The translations under genes were made by a program, and so were the position numbers. The notes under the pieces are model-generated. The model worked only from the letters and a program-made list of their open reading frames with translations, was not told the origin of the DNA and did no database searches. From Acidobacteriota bacterium (GTDB lineage: Bacteria > Acidobacteriota > Terriglobia > Terriglobales > Acidobacteriaceae), in contig JAFDVQ010000004.1 in the NCBI GenBank assembly GCA_018268915.1, positions 186,001 through 250,000 on the forward strand: a stretch of DNA of 64,000 nt, in the 5' to 3' direction. Shown here in pieces: positions 8,982 through 17,884 of this stretch. Within the stretch, counting starts at the first letter, position 1. Each line of letters opens with the position of its first letter.

Positions 8982-9709
8982 GTCGATGCGTCGCCAGAGC
9001 CGATTCCTGCATCGCTCTGCTCGAGGTCGCCTTGAGCTTTTTCGAGCAGAATCCGGCGAACCTCATCGATCTGGCTGTCGAGACCTAAATCAACCGACCC
9101 CGCAGTGCATTCAAGCCGGCACTCGCCCGTCTCCAGATTGTCATCTGGAAATACGACTGGCTTGACCCGAAGATTTGGCATGTGATCGATTGTTTCTCTC
9201 CAGAGCTCCATATCGGCGGCAGGCACACGTAGCCGCACCTGTGCCTTCTCGGTCAGGTGACTCAGCGCCACGCGAACGGCTCCCGTCAATGCGAGTGGGT
9301 CGACCTGCACCTCATGACGCAAGATCCGCTCTGCGACTCGAATTGCGAGTGCCACGACCTCAGGCTCGACAGCCTTCACAAATAAATCTCGTTCCCGGGA
9401 GAACTGCTCATTGAGTCTTGCCACGTTCTCTATTCGTTGCTTCTCACCTCGCTCTGATCTGGCTTCCCATTCGAGCAGTTCAAGTCGCCGGCCCTCACTG
9501 AGCCCTTCCCTCCTTCCCCTTTCAAAGGCATCCTTCAGCCGGTCTGCCGTCGACCCGGCATCTGATTCCGAGCCTGACGCGCCCGGCGCGATTGAGTTGT
9601 CTGTGTCGGTTTCATCAGCCGAAAGGCCCGGCCAATTCGATTGCACTGGCAATCCGCTCGACTGGTAATGAAACTTCTCAATCGACTTTGATGGAAGACT
9701 CCTCGGCAA
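8978..9709 (-). CDS. fliH: Flagellar assembly protein FliH
   Basis: Stator-like regulator that binds FliI and anchors it to the C-ring. 243 aa with an Arg/Glu-rich helical middle followed by the conserved C-terminal part (VKAVEPEVVALAIRVAERILRHEVQ and later LDSQIDEVRRILL), typical of the FliH/HrpE family. Start is TTG with GGGGA 6 nt upstream; no ATG occurs in the N-terminal region. It overlaps fliI by 4 bp and follows fliG by 28 bp. Confidence 0.9.
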   Translation of the reverse strand: MPRSLPSKSIEKFHYQSSGLPVQSNWPGLSADETDTDNSIAPGASGSESDAGSTADRLKDAFERGRREGLSEGRRLELLEWEARSERGEKQRIENVARLNEQFSRERDLFVKAVEPEVVALAIRVAERILRHEVQVDPLALTGAVRVALSHLTEKAQVRLRVPAADMELWRETIDHMPNLRVKPVVFPDDNLETGECRLECTAGSVDLGLDSQIDEVRRILLEKAQGDLEQSDAGIGSGDAST

Positions 9710-9737
9710 CTTCGTTCCCCAGTTCCTGCGCTGGTAG

Positions 9738-10787
9738 CTAGGCCAGCATCTCGTCTCCGGTTTCCAGCTTTAGAATTATTTTCCCTTCTGCCTCAAGACG
9801 GCGAGCGAAGTTCAGAATCTCCTGCTGCGCCTGTGCCACTTCACGCGATCGCACCGGGCCAAGAACGTCCATGTCTTCTTTCAACATCTCCGATGCTCGC
9901 GAGCTCATCGACTTGAAGATCGCGGCTCGCAGGTCCTCTTTCGCCCCACGCATGGCCATCGCAAGTTGCTTCTTATCTATCCCGGATACGACTTCTCGGA
10001 TGGTGGCAGGCGGCACAGTCACAAGGTCCTCAAACGTGAACATAAGGTTTCGAATGCTTAGGGCAAGCTCCGGTTGTGACTCCTCGATCGATTCCAGAAC
10101 GCGTTTGGATTCTTCTCCACTCAGCCGATTCATCAGATCCGCAACTGCCTTGAACCCGGAATAACTCTTTCTTTGGGGATCTCCCACATTCTCCAATCGC
10201 CGATGAAGCGCATGGGCTACTTTCTGGGCCATCTCCGGCGAAAACTGCCTCATCTCCGCCAGCCTTTTGATCGAAGCCACCCGGTGCTCCTCAGTCAGAT
10301 TGCTGAGCACCAGCGACGCCTGGCGGGGATCCAGATGGGCTAATACCAGAGCAATCGTCTGCGGATGTTCGGCATCCAGCAGCTTTCCAAGCTGTTGAGG
10401 ATCGGTCCGCTGCAGCTTCGCGAGATTTCCCTGCTCCATCTCCTGCGCGCGGCGGATCTGCGTCATCAGATCTTCGGCTCGCTGTTTCCCAAAGGTCTCG
10501 GCAAGCAGACGCGCCGCATAGTCGACACCTCCGTGCACTACATACCCCTGCGTCTCCAGCAGTCCCCAGAATTCTTCAACCACTGCAGCAGACATCTCCG
10601 GCGAGATCCCGCGCAGATCCGCAAACTCACCCGTGAGACGCTCGACATCCAGCTCCGGGAGCGAGCGAAGTATCTCTTTCGCCAGGTCCTCTCCCACTGC
10701 CATCAGCAGCACTGCGGCCTTCCGCGGGCCGGTCAGCCGCTCCAGTCCTGATATCGGGGTCGGAGTTGAAACCTCATCATCATCCAT
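9738..10787 (-). CDS. fliG: Flagellar motor switch protein FliG
   Basis: C-ring protein that couples the MS-ring to stators and generates torque. The N-terminal FliF-binding block (LTGPRKAAVLLMAVGEDLAKEILRSL), the middle EHPQTIALVLAHLDP motif and the C-terminal torque domain with charged residues (FTFEDLVTVPPATIREVVS, IFKSMSSRASEMLKEDMD) are all present. 349 aa. The ATG at 10787 is preferred over a TTG one codon earlier. It lies between fliF and fliH in the conserved order. Confidence 0.96.
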   Translation of the reverse strand: MDDDEVSTPTPISGLERLTGPRKAAVLLMAVGEDLAKEILRSLPELDVERLTGEFADLRGISPEMSAAVVEEFWGLLETQGYVVHGGVDYAARLLAETFGKQRAEDLMTQIRRAQEMEQGNLAKLQRTDPQQLGKLLDAEHPQTIALVLAHLDPRQASLVLSNLTEEHRVASIKRLAEMRQFSPEMAQKVAHALHRRLENVGDPQRKSYSGFKAVADLMNRLSGEESKRVLESIEESQPELALSIRNLMFTFEDLVTVPPATIREVVSGIDKKQLAMAMRGAKEDLRAAIFKSMSSRASEMLKEDMDVLGPVRSREVAQAQQEILNFARRLEAEGKIILKLETGDEMLA

Positions 10788-10847
10788 CAAAGTCAGTGGC
10801 TCGAAGGTGCAGAAGATTAGTTAGTGCCATTAGGCTCGTTGTAGAAC

Positions 10848-12479
10848 TCACTCGGAGCGAATCCAGCTCTGTAGAAGTCTCGTGCTTTGCGATGGTTCGT
10901 TTTTAATCTGGCTCCTTACCTTTTCGAAAATTTCCTGAGACCGCAATCGATCTGGGTCCGGATGCCGGGCATCGACTGGTGACTGCAACAGCTTGTCAGC
11001 ACTGCCGTTCTCCACTTGCGATTCTCTTGGAATTTCCTTTGCCAGCAATTGAACCTGCCTCAACGCCGGTCGAACTCCGAAGAAGTAGAAAACTATGGCC
11101 GCAATGGAAATACTGAAGTATCTCAGTATTTCCGGCGAGGACCTGAGAACCGAAAAGACCCGCACCGGAATCGGCAGTTGCGGTCGAACGCGATTATCAT
11201 CAAACGACATATTCTGTACGTTCACTGAATCGCCTCGAGCACCGTCGAATCCCACTGCGGCCTGCGTCAGGGCGGTAAGATTGCGCATTTCGTCGGCAGA
11301 CCGCGCCTGCCACTGTGCGGAATGCCCCTTTGAGTCTCCCGCAATCATCCGGTCGTTTACCAGAACAGCTACTGTGAGTCTTCTGATCTTCCCCGGACCT
11401 TCAACTCTGTGCCGTATCGTCTTCGACACGCCGTAAGTACCTGATTCCGACTTGGAACTCTGCGCAGCGCTCACTTGCCTCGGAAATACGGGAGCAGTCT
11501 GCGAGTTCGGAACGTTCGATGCTGTGCCAGGAACGCCCGCCGCCAATGGCACTCCACCCGAGGTTTGCTCAGATCGCTCCATGGAAAGCGTCGCCGTCTG
11601 CGATGGATCGTAGCTCTCGCTCGTTTCCTCCTGGGTGTCAGAGCCATAGTCAATCGTCACCGATGCGCGCACATTTCCCGGGCCGGCAACCGCTTCGAGC
11701 GTCGAAACGATCTTCTCTTCAAGCCCATGCTCCATATTCAGCAGAGCTGCTGCCGCAGTCTTGGGACCGAGTGAGAGTCGCCCCGATGCATCAACCAGCA
11801 CCACATTCTGGGGCGACAGGCCATCGACCGCCGACGCAACCAGATTCCGAATGGAGTCCGCCTCGCCATCTCCCAGCGATGCACGTCTGAGCTTGAGCAC
11901 AACGGACGCTTTCGCGGGCCGCTGCTGATCCCGAAACAAAGACTCATGCGGCATAACCAGGTGCACCCGCGCATTCTCCACATCCGACAGAGTCGAGACT
12001 GTATGCTCCAGCTCTCCTTCAAGAGCCCGCTGGTAATTCACCTGCTCATCAAATTCCGATCCCATCCAGTTTGGCTTGTCGAACAGCTCAAATCCCATGC
12101 GGCCGCTCTTCAGCGCTTTTCCGGATGTTGCCAGCCGCGCCTTGTCGAGCTGGCTGGAAGGTACCCGCACGGCAAGCCCATCATCGGAGAGTTCGTATGC
12201 AATCTGCGATTGTGTGAGTATGAGACCAACCTGTCGAGCATCCTCCGTATCCAGACCCGAGTAGAGCGTCCTCCAGTCCGTCCTGAATCCCCACCAGGTC
12301 AACAATGCTGACAGACCGGCCAATGACAAAAACGCCGCCATAGTCCGCTTGCGCTGCTTGCCCGGCATCGCTGCCCAGCGGCTCTGCAACCGGGACAACA
12401 CATGGCCGACGCTGAGGAGCGATTGCTTCTCTTCTCCCGCGGACCCTCGTTTCTCCAGTTGTGTCGCCTGAGAGGCCAT
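10848..12479 (-). CDS. fliF: Flagellar MS-ring protein FliF
   Basis: Membrane protein that forms the MS-ring, the assembly base of the flagellum. It has an N-terminal membrane segment (FLSLAGLSALLTWWGF), a ring-building periplasmic region with the YscJ/FliF core (LYSGLDTEDARQVGLILTQSQIAYEL and ARVHLVMPHESLFRD), a low-complexity loop, a second membrane segment (ISIAAIVFYFFGVRPAL) and a C-terminal cytoplasmic FliG-binding tail. ATG at 12479 is chosen; a TTG five codons earlier has no better ribosome site. About 543 aa, normal length. Confidence 0.95.
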   Translation of the reverse strand: MASQATQLEKRGSAGEEKQSLLSVGHVLSRLQSRWAAMPGKQRKRTMAAFLSLAGLSALLTWWGFRTDWRTLYSGLDTEDARQVGLILTQSQIAYELSDDGLAVRVPSSQLDKARLATSGKALKSGRMGFELFDKPNWMGSEFDEQVNYQRALEGELEHTVSTLSDVENARVHLVMPHESLFRDQQRPAKASVVLKLRRASLGDGEADSIRNLVASAVDGLSPQNVVLVDASGRLSLGPKTAAAALLNMEHGLEEKIVSTLEAVAGPGNVRASVTIDYGSDTQEETSESYDPSQTATLSMERSEQTSGGVPLAAGVPGTASNVPNSQTAPVFPRQVSAAQSSKSESGTYGVSKTIRHRVEGPGKIRRLTVAVLVNDRMIAGDSKGHSAQWQARSADEMRNLTALTQAAVGFDGARGDSVNVQNMSFDDNRVRPQLPIPVRVFSVLRSSPEILRYFSISIAAIVFYFFGVRPALRQVQLLAKEIPRESQVENGSADKLLQSPVDARHPDPDRLRSQEIFEKVRSQIKNEPSQSTRLLQSWIRSE

Positions 12480-12558
12480 CGTTGTATCCGTCAAGATCTA
12501 TCAATGTATTCGAGCGCTCACCAACTGATCGAAAGGCAGCGTCGTCGCACCCGTACGT

Positions 12559-12882
12559 TCAGAACTGCATGCTCATCATGCTCTGGTAACACTGAACCGC
12601 CTTGTTCCTCATCGCAAGTGCGAGCTCAAAAGCCGCATTTGCCTTCTCAGCCGCGATCAGCGCCTGGTGCACATCGGCGCCCGTACCGCTCATGAGGCTT
12701 ACTGTCGTGGCACGCGCCTGCTTTTCCAGGGCTTCAACCTGCCCAACGGAGCTTTTGAAAAGATCGCTGAAGTCCAGCCCGCCCGCGCGATCGGACAGGT
12801 CAGCCTCCATGCCCAACTTGGAATCAGAAACACTCGACAGGCTCGCCGAAACTGCCTGTGGAGCCCGCATTTCAGGGATCAT
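12559..12882 (-). CDS. fliE: Flagellar hook-basal body protein FliE
   Basis: Small export-dependent protein joining the MS-ring to the proximal rod. The C-terminal signature is clear: FSDLFKSSVGQVEALEKQA, then DVHQALIAAEKANAAFELALAMRNKAVQCYQSMMSMQF. The ATG at 12882 is preferred because AGAAGAG lies 6 nt upstream; an extension ten codons longer would overlap flgC. 107 aa. Order flgB-flgC-fliE-fliF is the classic one. Confidence 0.94.
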   Translation of the reverse strand: MIPEMRAPQAVSASLSSVSDSKLGMEADLSDRAGGLDFSDLFKSSVGQVEALEKQARATTVSLMSGTGADVHQALIAAEKANAAFELALAMRNKAVQCYQSMMSMQF

Positions 12883-12898
12883 TGCATCTCTTCTTTCT

Positions 12899-13360
12899 CT
12901 AAGTTCTCGCAATCTCCAGCGCAGACGTGATCATCCCTTTCTCCGCTTGCACCGCCGAGCTATTCAGCCCATATGCACGGGTAGCACTCATCAGGTCAAC
13001 CATCTCTGTGAGCGGGTTGATATCCGGGTAAGACACATACCCGTCAGCCGACGCATCTGGATGGCCGGGATCATAGCGTTTCACCGCCGGCGAGGTATCC
13101 TCGATTACCTGTGCCACGTGCACTCCTCCCACAGGGTCCAGGTCACGTGGAACTGGCGTTCTCGCTCCGGCTTTGCTCATCACTTCTTCAAAGCCCCTGT
13201 TAGCGGCGAAGACAACATGTTGTCGCCTGTAAGGTCCGCCTGTTTCCGTTCGAGTGCTCTCCGCGTTCGCCATGTTTGCTGCAACGACTTCGGCGCGTAT
13301 TCGTTCCGCTTGCATAGCCGACCCCGACGTATCCATAAGACCGAAGAGATTCATCGTCAT
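12899..13360 (-). CDS. flgC: Flagellar proximal rod protein FlgC
   Basis: Rod subunit of the basal body. The N-terminal motif (GSAMQAERIRAEVVAANMANAEST), the internal YVSYPDINPLTEMVDLMSATRAY block and a C-terminal helix are diagnostic of FlgC. 153 aa, slightly longer than the enterobacterial protein. AGGAGAA lies directly before the ATG. It is 9 bp after flgB and 16 bp before fliE. Confidence 0.96.
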   Translation of the reverse strand: MTMNLFGLMDTSGSAMQAERIRAEVVAANMANAESTRTETGGPYRRQHVVFAANRGFEEVMSKAGARTPVPRDLDPVGGVHVAQVIEDTSPAVKRYDPGHPDASADGYVSYPDINPLTEMVDLMSATRAYGLNSSAVQAEKGMITSALEIART

Positions 13361-13369
13361 TTCTCCTGC

Positions 13370-13726
13370 TTATTTGTCAGCATGGATCGCCTCCATTACC
13401 CGCTGGTTCTCAAGGCGCAGCAGTGCAACTCCGGTTCGGAACCTTAATTGCGCTGCGGCGAGATGCAGGCTTTCTCGATCCATGGAGACATTGTTGCCAT
13501 CCGGACGGGAGACCAGGCCATCGATCTCATGCACGTCCGTGCGATTGGCTTGGTCACGGACATTGGCCGCTAGGGCCCCTCTCATCTCTGTTTCGAAGTC
13601 GAATCCCATTGTTCGATACCCTGGAGTATCGACATTCGCCATGTTCGCTGCCGTTAGCTTGGTCTCGTCTACAGAGAGATCAAGGTAGCGCGCCAGCTGC
13701 TCAGCCAACCTGGTTTCGACATGCAT
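13370..13726 (-). CDS. flgB: Flagellar proximal rod protein FlgB
   Basis: Rod subunit of the basal body, 118 aa. It shows LSVDETKLTAANMANVDTPGYRTMGFDFETEMR, the FlgB form of the rod motif, and a C-terminal helix (LRFRTGVALLRLENQRVMEAI). AAGGGAGAGG upstream of the ATG is a good ribosome site. Only 36 bp separate it from the sigma-54 activator gene, so the two may be co-transcribed. Confidence 0.94.
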   Translation of the reverse strand: MHVETRLAEQLARYLDLSVDETKLTAANMANVDTPGYRTMGFDFETEMRGALAANVRDQANRTDVHEIDGLVSRPDGNNVSMDRESLHLAAAQLRFRTGVALLRLENQRVMEAIHADK

Positions 13727-13762
13727 GATGCCCTCTCCCTTGCGCGCCCTGGCGTCTTGCGA

Positions 13763-15070
13763 TCAGTCAGCGGAGTCGCCGAAATCGATTTCCGCGGCTG
13801 TGAGAACTGGTTCATCTCCCGCAAGGATGGCCGCGCGCTCCAGGACGTGCTGTAGTTCCCGAACGTTGCCCGGCCAGGAATGTGCCTTGAGGAGATCCAT
13901 TGCGCCATCACTGATTTGCTTGACAGGCGAGCTCTTGCCCAGCTTCTCCAGAAATCGGGCCACGAGCGGCTGCAGATCTTCGGGCCTCTCCGAGAGTGCA
14001 GGAGTGCGAATCAAGAAAACCGCAAGCCGGTAATATAGATCCGCGCGGAACCCACCGGATTTTGAGAGCAGGCCGAGGCGCTGATGCGTTGCCGCGATGA
14101 TCCGCACGTCCACTCTGACTGTTTCGTTGTCGCCTACCCTCTGCAACTCTCCGCTTTCCACAAAACGCAGAAGCTTTGCCTGAAGGCCGAGTGGCAACTC
14201 GCCAACTTCATCGAGGAACAGCGTCCCGCCATTGGCTGCCTCGATGCGGCCCGTCCTTCCCTGCACTGCTCCTGTGAAGGCGCCACGCGTGTGGCCGAAC
14301 AGCTCCGCCTCCAGCAGTGCTTCCGGAATTGCCGCGCAGTTAATTGCAATGAAGGGCTTGCTGCTCCGAGATGACATACGGTGAAGCGCGGTGGCAACAA
14401 CCTCTTTGCCCGACCCGGTTGGACCTTCGATCAGGACGAAAGCATCCAGCGGCGCAACCCGACGGATGCGCCGGCTGACTTCAAGCATTGCGGCCGAATC
14501 GCCAACAAGTTCTGGGATTCGCACCGACACCGGCGCCTTCTTGAGTGTCGGATCAACAACGGTTACCTCCTGATTTCGCACCGGTGACGTGACGGTGACG
14601 GCAATGTCTTTGCCAGCACTGGTCGCCGGGCGCGCGGGCAAAGTGGGCGCATAGTTTGTTCGGCCTCTTGGCTCCTGCATGGAGGGTGCTGCGTTCCAGG
14701 CTGCTGTATCAGCCTGTTCGACGTGATTCAAAGCGTAAAGAACTTCTTGCCGGTATGGGCTCGGCACCGTTCCTTCGAACGGCCGAAGGTCGTTCCTCAC
14801 AATGTCGATTCCCGGAAATGACGCATGAAATTCGCGCAGAAATTCTTGAACGTCCAGGTCCGGAAGCCAGGAATCAACAATGATCGTCTGAGGCTGGATG
14901 TCCATAACCTCTCCCCATGCCTGCGCCCCTCCCTGCGCCTCGCGAACCTGCCAGCGTAGCCGGGTAAGGACCGTACTCACGCTCTGCCGGAAAGAGCTGT
15001 CGGCGCTCGCAACCACCGCCGTTCGCGGCTTGAGCTGTCCCCTTATTGGTGATTGTGCTGAAGCTGCCAT
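13763..15070 (-). CDS. Sigma-54-dependent flagellar activator without DNA-binding domain (FlgR-like)
   Basis: AAA+ enhancer-type activator expected to remodel sigma-54 polymerase. Residues 1-120 form a receiver-like domain with an aspartate at the phosphoacceptor position (D66 in [11 protein letters not shown]) but a poor first acidic pocket (VVASADSS) and no obvious conserved lysine. The AAA+ domain (about 185-420) has Walker A GPTGSGKE (216-223), the sigma-54 contact loop GAFTGA (263-268) and Walker [10 protein letters not shown] (283-291). The chain stops at residue 435 just after the AAA+ lid, so the usual Fis-type helix-turn-helix is missing, and the 36 bp before flgB cannot encode one. 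This matches the layout of epsilonproteobacterial FlgR (known there), which acts from solution. Confidence 0.88.
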   Translation of the reverse strand: MAASAQSPIRGQLKPRTAVVASADSSFRQSVSTVLTRLRWQVREAQGGAQAWGEVMDIQPQTIIVDSWLPDLDVQEFLREFHASFPGIDIVRNDLRPFEGTVPSPYRQEVLYALNHVEQADTAAWNAAPSMQEPRGRTNYAPTLPARPATSAGKDIAVTVTSPVRNQEVTVVDPTLKKAPVSVRIPELVGDSAAMLEVSRRIRRVAPLDAFVLIEGPTGSGKEVVATALHRMSSRSSKPFIAINCAAIPEALLEAELFGHTRGAFTGAVQGRTGRIEAANGGTLFLDEVGELPLGLQAKLLRFVESGELQRVGDNETVRVDVRIIAATHQRLGLLSKSGGFRADLYYRLAVFLIRTPALSERPEDLQPLVARFLEKLGKSSPVKQISDGAMDLLKAHSWPGNVRELQHVLERAAILAGDEPVLTAAEIDFGDSAD

Positions 15071-15105
15071 TTCCTATCGTCCTTTCGCTTAACAGCTGGC
15101 ATTCG

Positions 15106-15807
15106 TCAATCGGCGCCTGGAACAGTTGATTCACTCGAAAGTGCAAGTGGAATCATGTAGCCCTTTCCATGCAGAGTGCGGATCACCGAGCCCGGCGGAC
15201 GGTCGTCCAGCTTCCGTCGAAGGTAATTCACATAGACGTCAACGATGTTTGTCGTCTGCATCGATTCCAACTTCCAGACGCTTTGAAGAAGTTCCGTTCT
15301 CGAAAGACAGCTGCCCCGATTCAGCATCAGCTGTTCGAGCAGCGCGAATTCCGTGTTTGTCAGCGTGACGTTCTCACCGCCGCGCTTCACCGACCGATCA
15401 ACTCGATTCATTTCCAGGTCGCCGCTTCGCAGCACCATGTTGGTACAAGCTTTTCGCCTGAACAGAGCCTTGCAGCGCGCGCGCAGTTCGACAAAGCTGA
15501 ACGGCTTCACCACCAGGTCGTCAGCCCCGCGCTCAAGGCACCGCACACGGCTCGCCAAATCCAGTCGCCCGGTCAAAATCACGATCGGCAGGTCTGGATC
15601 GATCTGGCGCATTTCATGAAGTGCGGTTTCCCCGTCCATCACGGGCAGGTTCAGATCCAGAATCGTCAAATCGGGACTTTGATTTCGGAAGCTCTCCACA
15701 GCGGCTGCGCCGTCCGACACAACCTGCGCTCGATAGCCATCTGCCTCAAAGCCGCGCTGCAGAAACATTCCCAGCGCGGAGTCATCTTCGGCTATCAAGA
15801 TTCTCAT
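15106..15807 (-). CDS. OmpR/PhoB-family response regulator, orphan
   Basis: Two-component DNA-binding regulator, 233 aa. The receiver domain has the acidic pocket (AEDDS), phosphoacceptor in LTILDLNLPVMDG and lysine in LVVKPFSF. The C-terminal winged helix is OmpR-like (LTNTEFALLEQLMLNRGSCLSRTELLQSVW ... VDVYVNYLRRKLD ... IRTLHGKGYMI). No histidine kinase gene is near. Location at the head of flagellar block I, just upstream of the sigma-54 activator (35 bp gap), suggests a role in the flagellar programme, but that is inference. The ribosome site is weak. Confidence 0.9.
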   Translation of the reverse strand: MRILIAEDDSALGMFLQRGFEADGYRAQVVSDGAAAVESFRNQSPDLTILDLNLPVMDGETALHEMRQIDPDLPIVILTGRLDLASRVRCLERGADDLVVKPFSFVELRARCKALFRRKACTNMVLRSGDLEMNRVDRSVKRGGENVTLTNTEFALLEQLMLNRGSCLSRTELLQSVWKLESMQTTNIVDVYVNYLRRKLDDRPPGSVIRTLHGKGYMIPLALSSESTVPGAD

Positions 15808-16058
15808 TTCGCTTCTTCGCTTTCATCTTGAGCAAGAGCCCAATCGCAGAGTGTTGGTCGATGCGTCACGAGTTGTGACACCCTTCAACAATCGCGCGAA
15901 GCGAAGCGAAACTCAATCGGGAAGCAGATGAAAATGCTGGAGACTTGTCAGCATGGAAAAGCCAAGATCAGCATTCCTGAACTGACGCAACGAACGGCGG
16001 GTAGTGACGGCGAACACAGTGAGGTACCCTCGCGCTGTGTTCCTGGGGCTCGATGGCC
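15808..16058. other. Intergenic region between regulator and GGDEF genes
   Basis: About 250 bp without a convincing gene. It contains an imperfect inverted repeat with outer arms GAACACAG/CTGTGTTC at about 16012-16042. This could end transcripts of the GGDEF gene, but no T-run follows on the minus strand. No sigma-28 or sigma-54 promoter with correct spacing is seen before the regulator. Confidence 0.4.
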
Positions 16059-17114
16059 CTAGGCACTCTTCTCACGCACCCTGAGAGCTTTATCTCGGCA
16101 CAGATCCTGGTCTGCACGGCCAATCAGTTCCTGCACATCTTCTCCCCCCCGACACTCCGCTATCCCCGTTGTGACCGCCAGAGATACATTCACGTAACCG
16201 GTTCTGCCCGGTACGTGATATCGCCTGGAAACCGATGAGCGAAGCCGTTCTACCTGAGGCCGGTTCTCAGCGCCGGCATCATCCATCAGGATCACGAACT
16301 CATCGCTCCCCCAGCGCCCCACAATGTCAGTGAACCTGCAGGATGACCGAAGCTCTCGTGCGAATTCCTTCAGCAGAAGATCACCAACCAGATTTCCGTA
16401 GGTCTCCACCACCGTGTGAAAGCTCTCGATGTCTATCAGCACAATCGAAAAATGCGATCCCGCAACAATCCTCTCCTGAATCCGAGACTCGATCCAGTGA
16501 CGGCTACCGAGGCCTGTCAGAGCGTCACACGAAGAAATACGTTCAGCCTTCTCCAATTTCGTCTGATAGGTCGATACCTCTGCACGAAGATGTTCGACCA
16601 GCGCCTTCCCTTCGGCGGTCATCTTGCTCAGTGACTCCCTCAGCTCCCGCGCGCTGGCCTCCACCGACGCTCGAATGCGGCTCACGTCATTCAAATTCAC
16701 GATGGACTTCAGCTGCTGACTCACTCCGTCGATCTGCCGCGCCACTCGTTCATCCTTATTGCCGAGTGACTCTGCCGTTCGTGTCATCACCAGCAGCAGG
16801 TCCTTCACATCGCTCGCTTTCTGATCGTAGTGGCTCGACACCTGCTTACCCCACCCACGCAGAAGCTCTCGAACCGCATCCTCAGATGCAATCACGGAAT
16901 CCTTCGCCGGCAATGGCCCCAGAGACTCGACAATGCGTTTCAGTCCTCTGGAGAATTCAGGAGCCAGATCCGGGCATGCATCGACCCCGCATTCGCCCAT
17001 TTGAGTCAGGCCGGCACAGTACGCTTTCAGGATGGTCTCTGATAGGCCGTATTCCGATTCCTGACACGTGTCTCGATACGTGCTTTGATCCAGGTAGCGC
17101 TTCAACGTGATCAT
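16059..17114 (-). CDS. GGDEF-domain protein with GSDEF active-site variant
   Basis: Predicted diguanylate cyclase or degenerate relative, 351 aa. The N-terminal about 180 residues are helical (likely coiled coil, no transmembrane segment) and contain a small Cys cluster (GECGVDACPD). The GGDEF domain starts at SSCDALTGLGSRHWIESRI and has the signature loop as RWGSDEFVIL, where Ser replaces the second Gly. The metal-binding aspartate in VLIDIESFHTVVETYG is kept. Variants in the first two positions can stay active, so activity is uncertain. GAGG precedes the ATG by 4 nt. Head position in flagellar block I suggests c-di-GMP control of motility. Confidence 0.85.
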   Translation of the reverse strand: MITLKRYLDQSTYRDTCQESEYGLSETILKAYCAGLTQMGECGVDACPDLAPEFSRGLKRIVESLGPLPAKDSVIASEDAVRELLRGWGKQVSSHYDQKASDVKDLLLVMTRTAESLGNKDERVARQIDGVSQQLKSIVNLNDVSRIRASVEASARELRESLSKMTAEGKALVEHLRAEVSTYQTKLEKAERISSCDALTGLGSRHWIESRIQERIVAGSHFSIVLIDIESFHTVVETYGNLVGDLLLKEFARELRSSCRFTDIVGRWGSDEFVILMDDAGAENRPQVERLRSSVSRRYHVPGRTGYVNVSLAVTTGIAECRGGEDVQELIGRADQDLCRDKALRVREKSA

Positions 17115-17212
17115 GCCCTCAGCACCCAGCCTCTATATGCCTAATCGGCACCGAAACAATTCGCGATAGTTTTTGTGGGTTGGCATTCCGGGTACGGCAG
17201 AAGAAGAAAAGG

Positions 17213-17242
17213 GAAAAAGTAGCCATTGCAATTCGCTTTTTC
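17213..17242. repeat. Inverted repeat across the lexA promoter
   Basis: Perfect 7-bp arms GAAAAAG (17213-17219) and CTTTTTC (17236-17242) flank the -35 hexamer of lexA. It could be an operator or a simple purine/pyrimidine asymmetry. I do not recognise a classic LexA box (neither CTGT-N8-ACAG nor GAAC-N4-GTTC). Confidence 0.3.
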
Positions 17243-17253
17243 TTCGCTATAAT
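17226..17253 (+). promoter_or_regulatory. Sigma-70-type promoter of lexA
   Basis: TTGCAA (17226-17231), 16-bp spacer, perfect TATAAT (17248-17253). The lexA ATG begins only 8 nt after the -10 hexamer, so the predicted start of RNA falls on or next to the A of the ATG. No ribosome-binding sequence lies between. The mRNA is therefore probably leaderless. Confidence 0.75.
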
Positions 17254-17260
17254 CCGACCC

Positions 17261-17863
17261 ATGGCTGTCACGCGAAGGCAAAAAGAAATCATCGATTTTC
17301 TCGGCTCATTCGTGGCTCGTAACGGCTACTCTCCGTCTTTTGAAGAGATTGCTCGCGCAATGGGACTTAAAAGCCTGGCCACCGTTCACAAGCACATCAC
17401 AAACCTTGAAAAAAAAGGCCTTCTCGACCGGGTGCACAACCGGAGTCGCTCCATCGACATTCTTCCTCCGGGAGCCAAGAACAGATCCAGCGATCGCCTC
17501 CCCTTGGCTGGCAGGATTGCTGCCGGTCTGCCGGTGGAGACGGCCGAGAACCTTGAAACAATCTCGCTGCGCGACGTGGTCGGGAACAAAGACGTCTTTG
17601 CCCTCGAAGTAAGGGGCGACTCTATGCGTGATGAGCACATTATCAATGGCGACTATGTGCTGGTTGAGCGCGCCCGGACCGCCCGCCAGGGCGAAATTGT
17701 CGTGGCGCTTGTACACGGCTCTGAGACCACTCTGAAGCGCTTCTACGCCGAAGGCCACATGGTCCGTCTGCAGCCCGCAAACACCGAGATGGAACCCATC
17801 TTCGTGCCCGCGGCCCAGGTCGCTATCCAGGGCCGGGTCTTAGGTGTCCTTCGAAAATACTAG
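17261..17863 (+). CDS. lexA: SOS repressor LexA
   Basis: Transcriptional repressor of the SOS regulon that cleaves itself when RecA is activated. 200 aa. The N-terminal winged helix (RRQKEIIDFLGSFVARNGYSPSFEEIARAMGL) binds DNA. The cleavage site is Ala88-Gly89 in GRIAAGLP, and the catalytic dyad is Ser121 (RGDSM) and Lys159 (TTLKRF). The ATG at 17261 is chosen because the protein begins at the family's usual point and a -10 hexamer lies 8 nt upstream; longer in-frame versions would start inside the promoter. It is flanked by the two flagellar blocks but has no functional link to them. Confidence 0.96.
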   Translation: MAVTRRQKEIIDFLGSFVARNGYSPSFEEIARAMGLKSLATVHKHITNLEKKGLLDRVHNRSRSIDILPPGAKNRSSDRLPLAGRIAAGLPVETAENLETISLRDVVGNKDVFALEVRGDSMRDEHIINGDYVLVERARTARQGEIVVALVHGSETTLKRFYAEGHMVRLQPANTEMEPIFVPAAQVAIQGRVLGVLRKY

Positions 17864-17884
17864 TGACGCGAGATGCACGCAGAA

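Noticed and set aside
15107..15133. GCCGATTG with TGAATCAA at 11-base spacing before the sigma-54 activator gene
   Set aside because: Both boxes match sigma-28 consensus poorly and lie inside the coding end of the response regulator.
17142..17149. GCCGATTA before the GGDEF gene as sigma-28 -10
   Set aside because: The -35 region at the correct distance (around 17161-17168) does not match; kept only as a remark.
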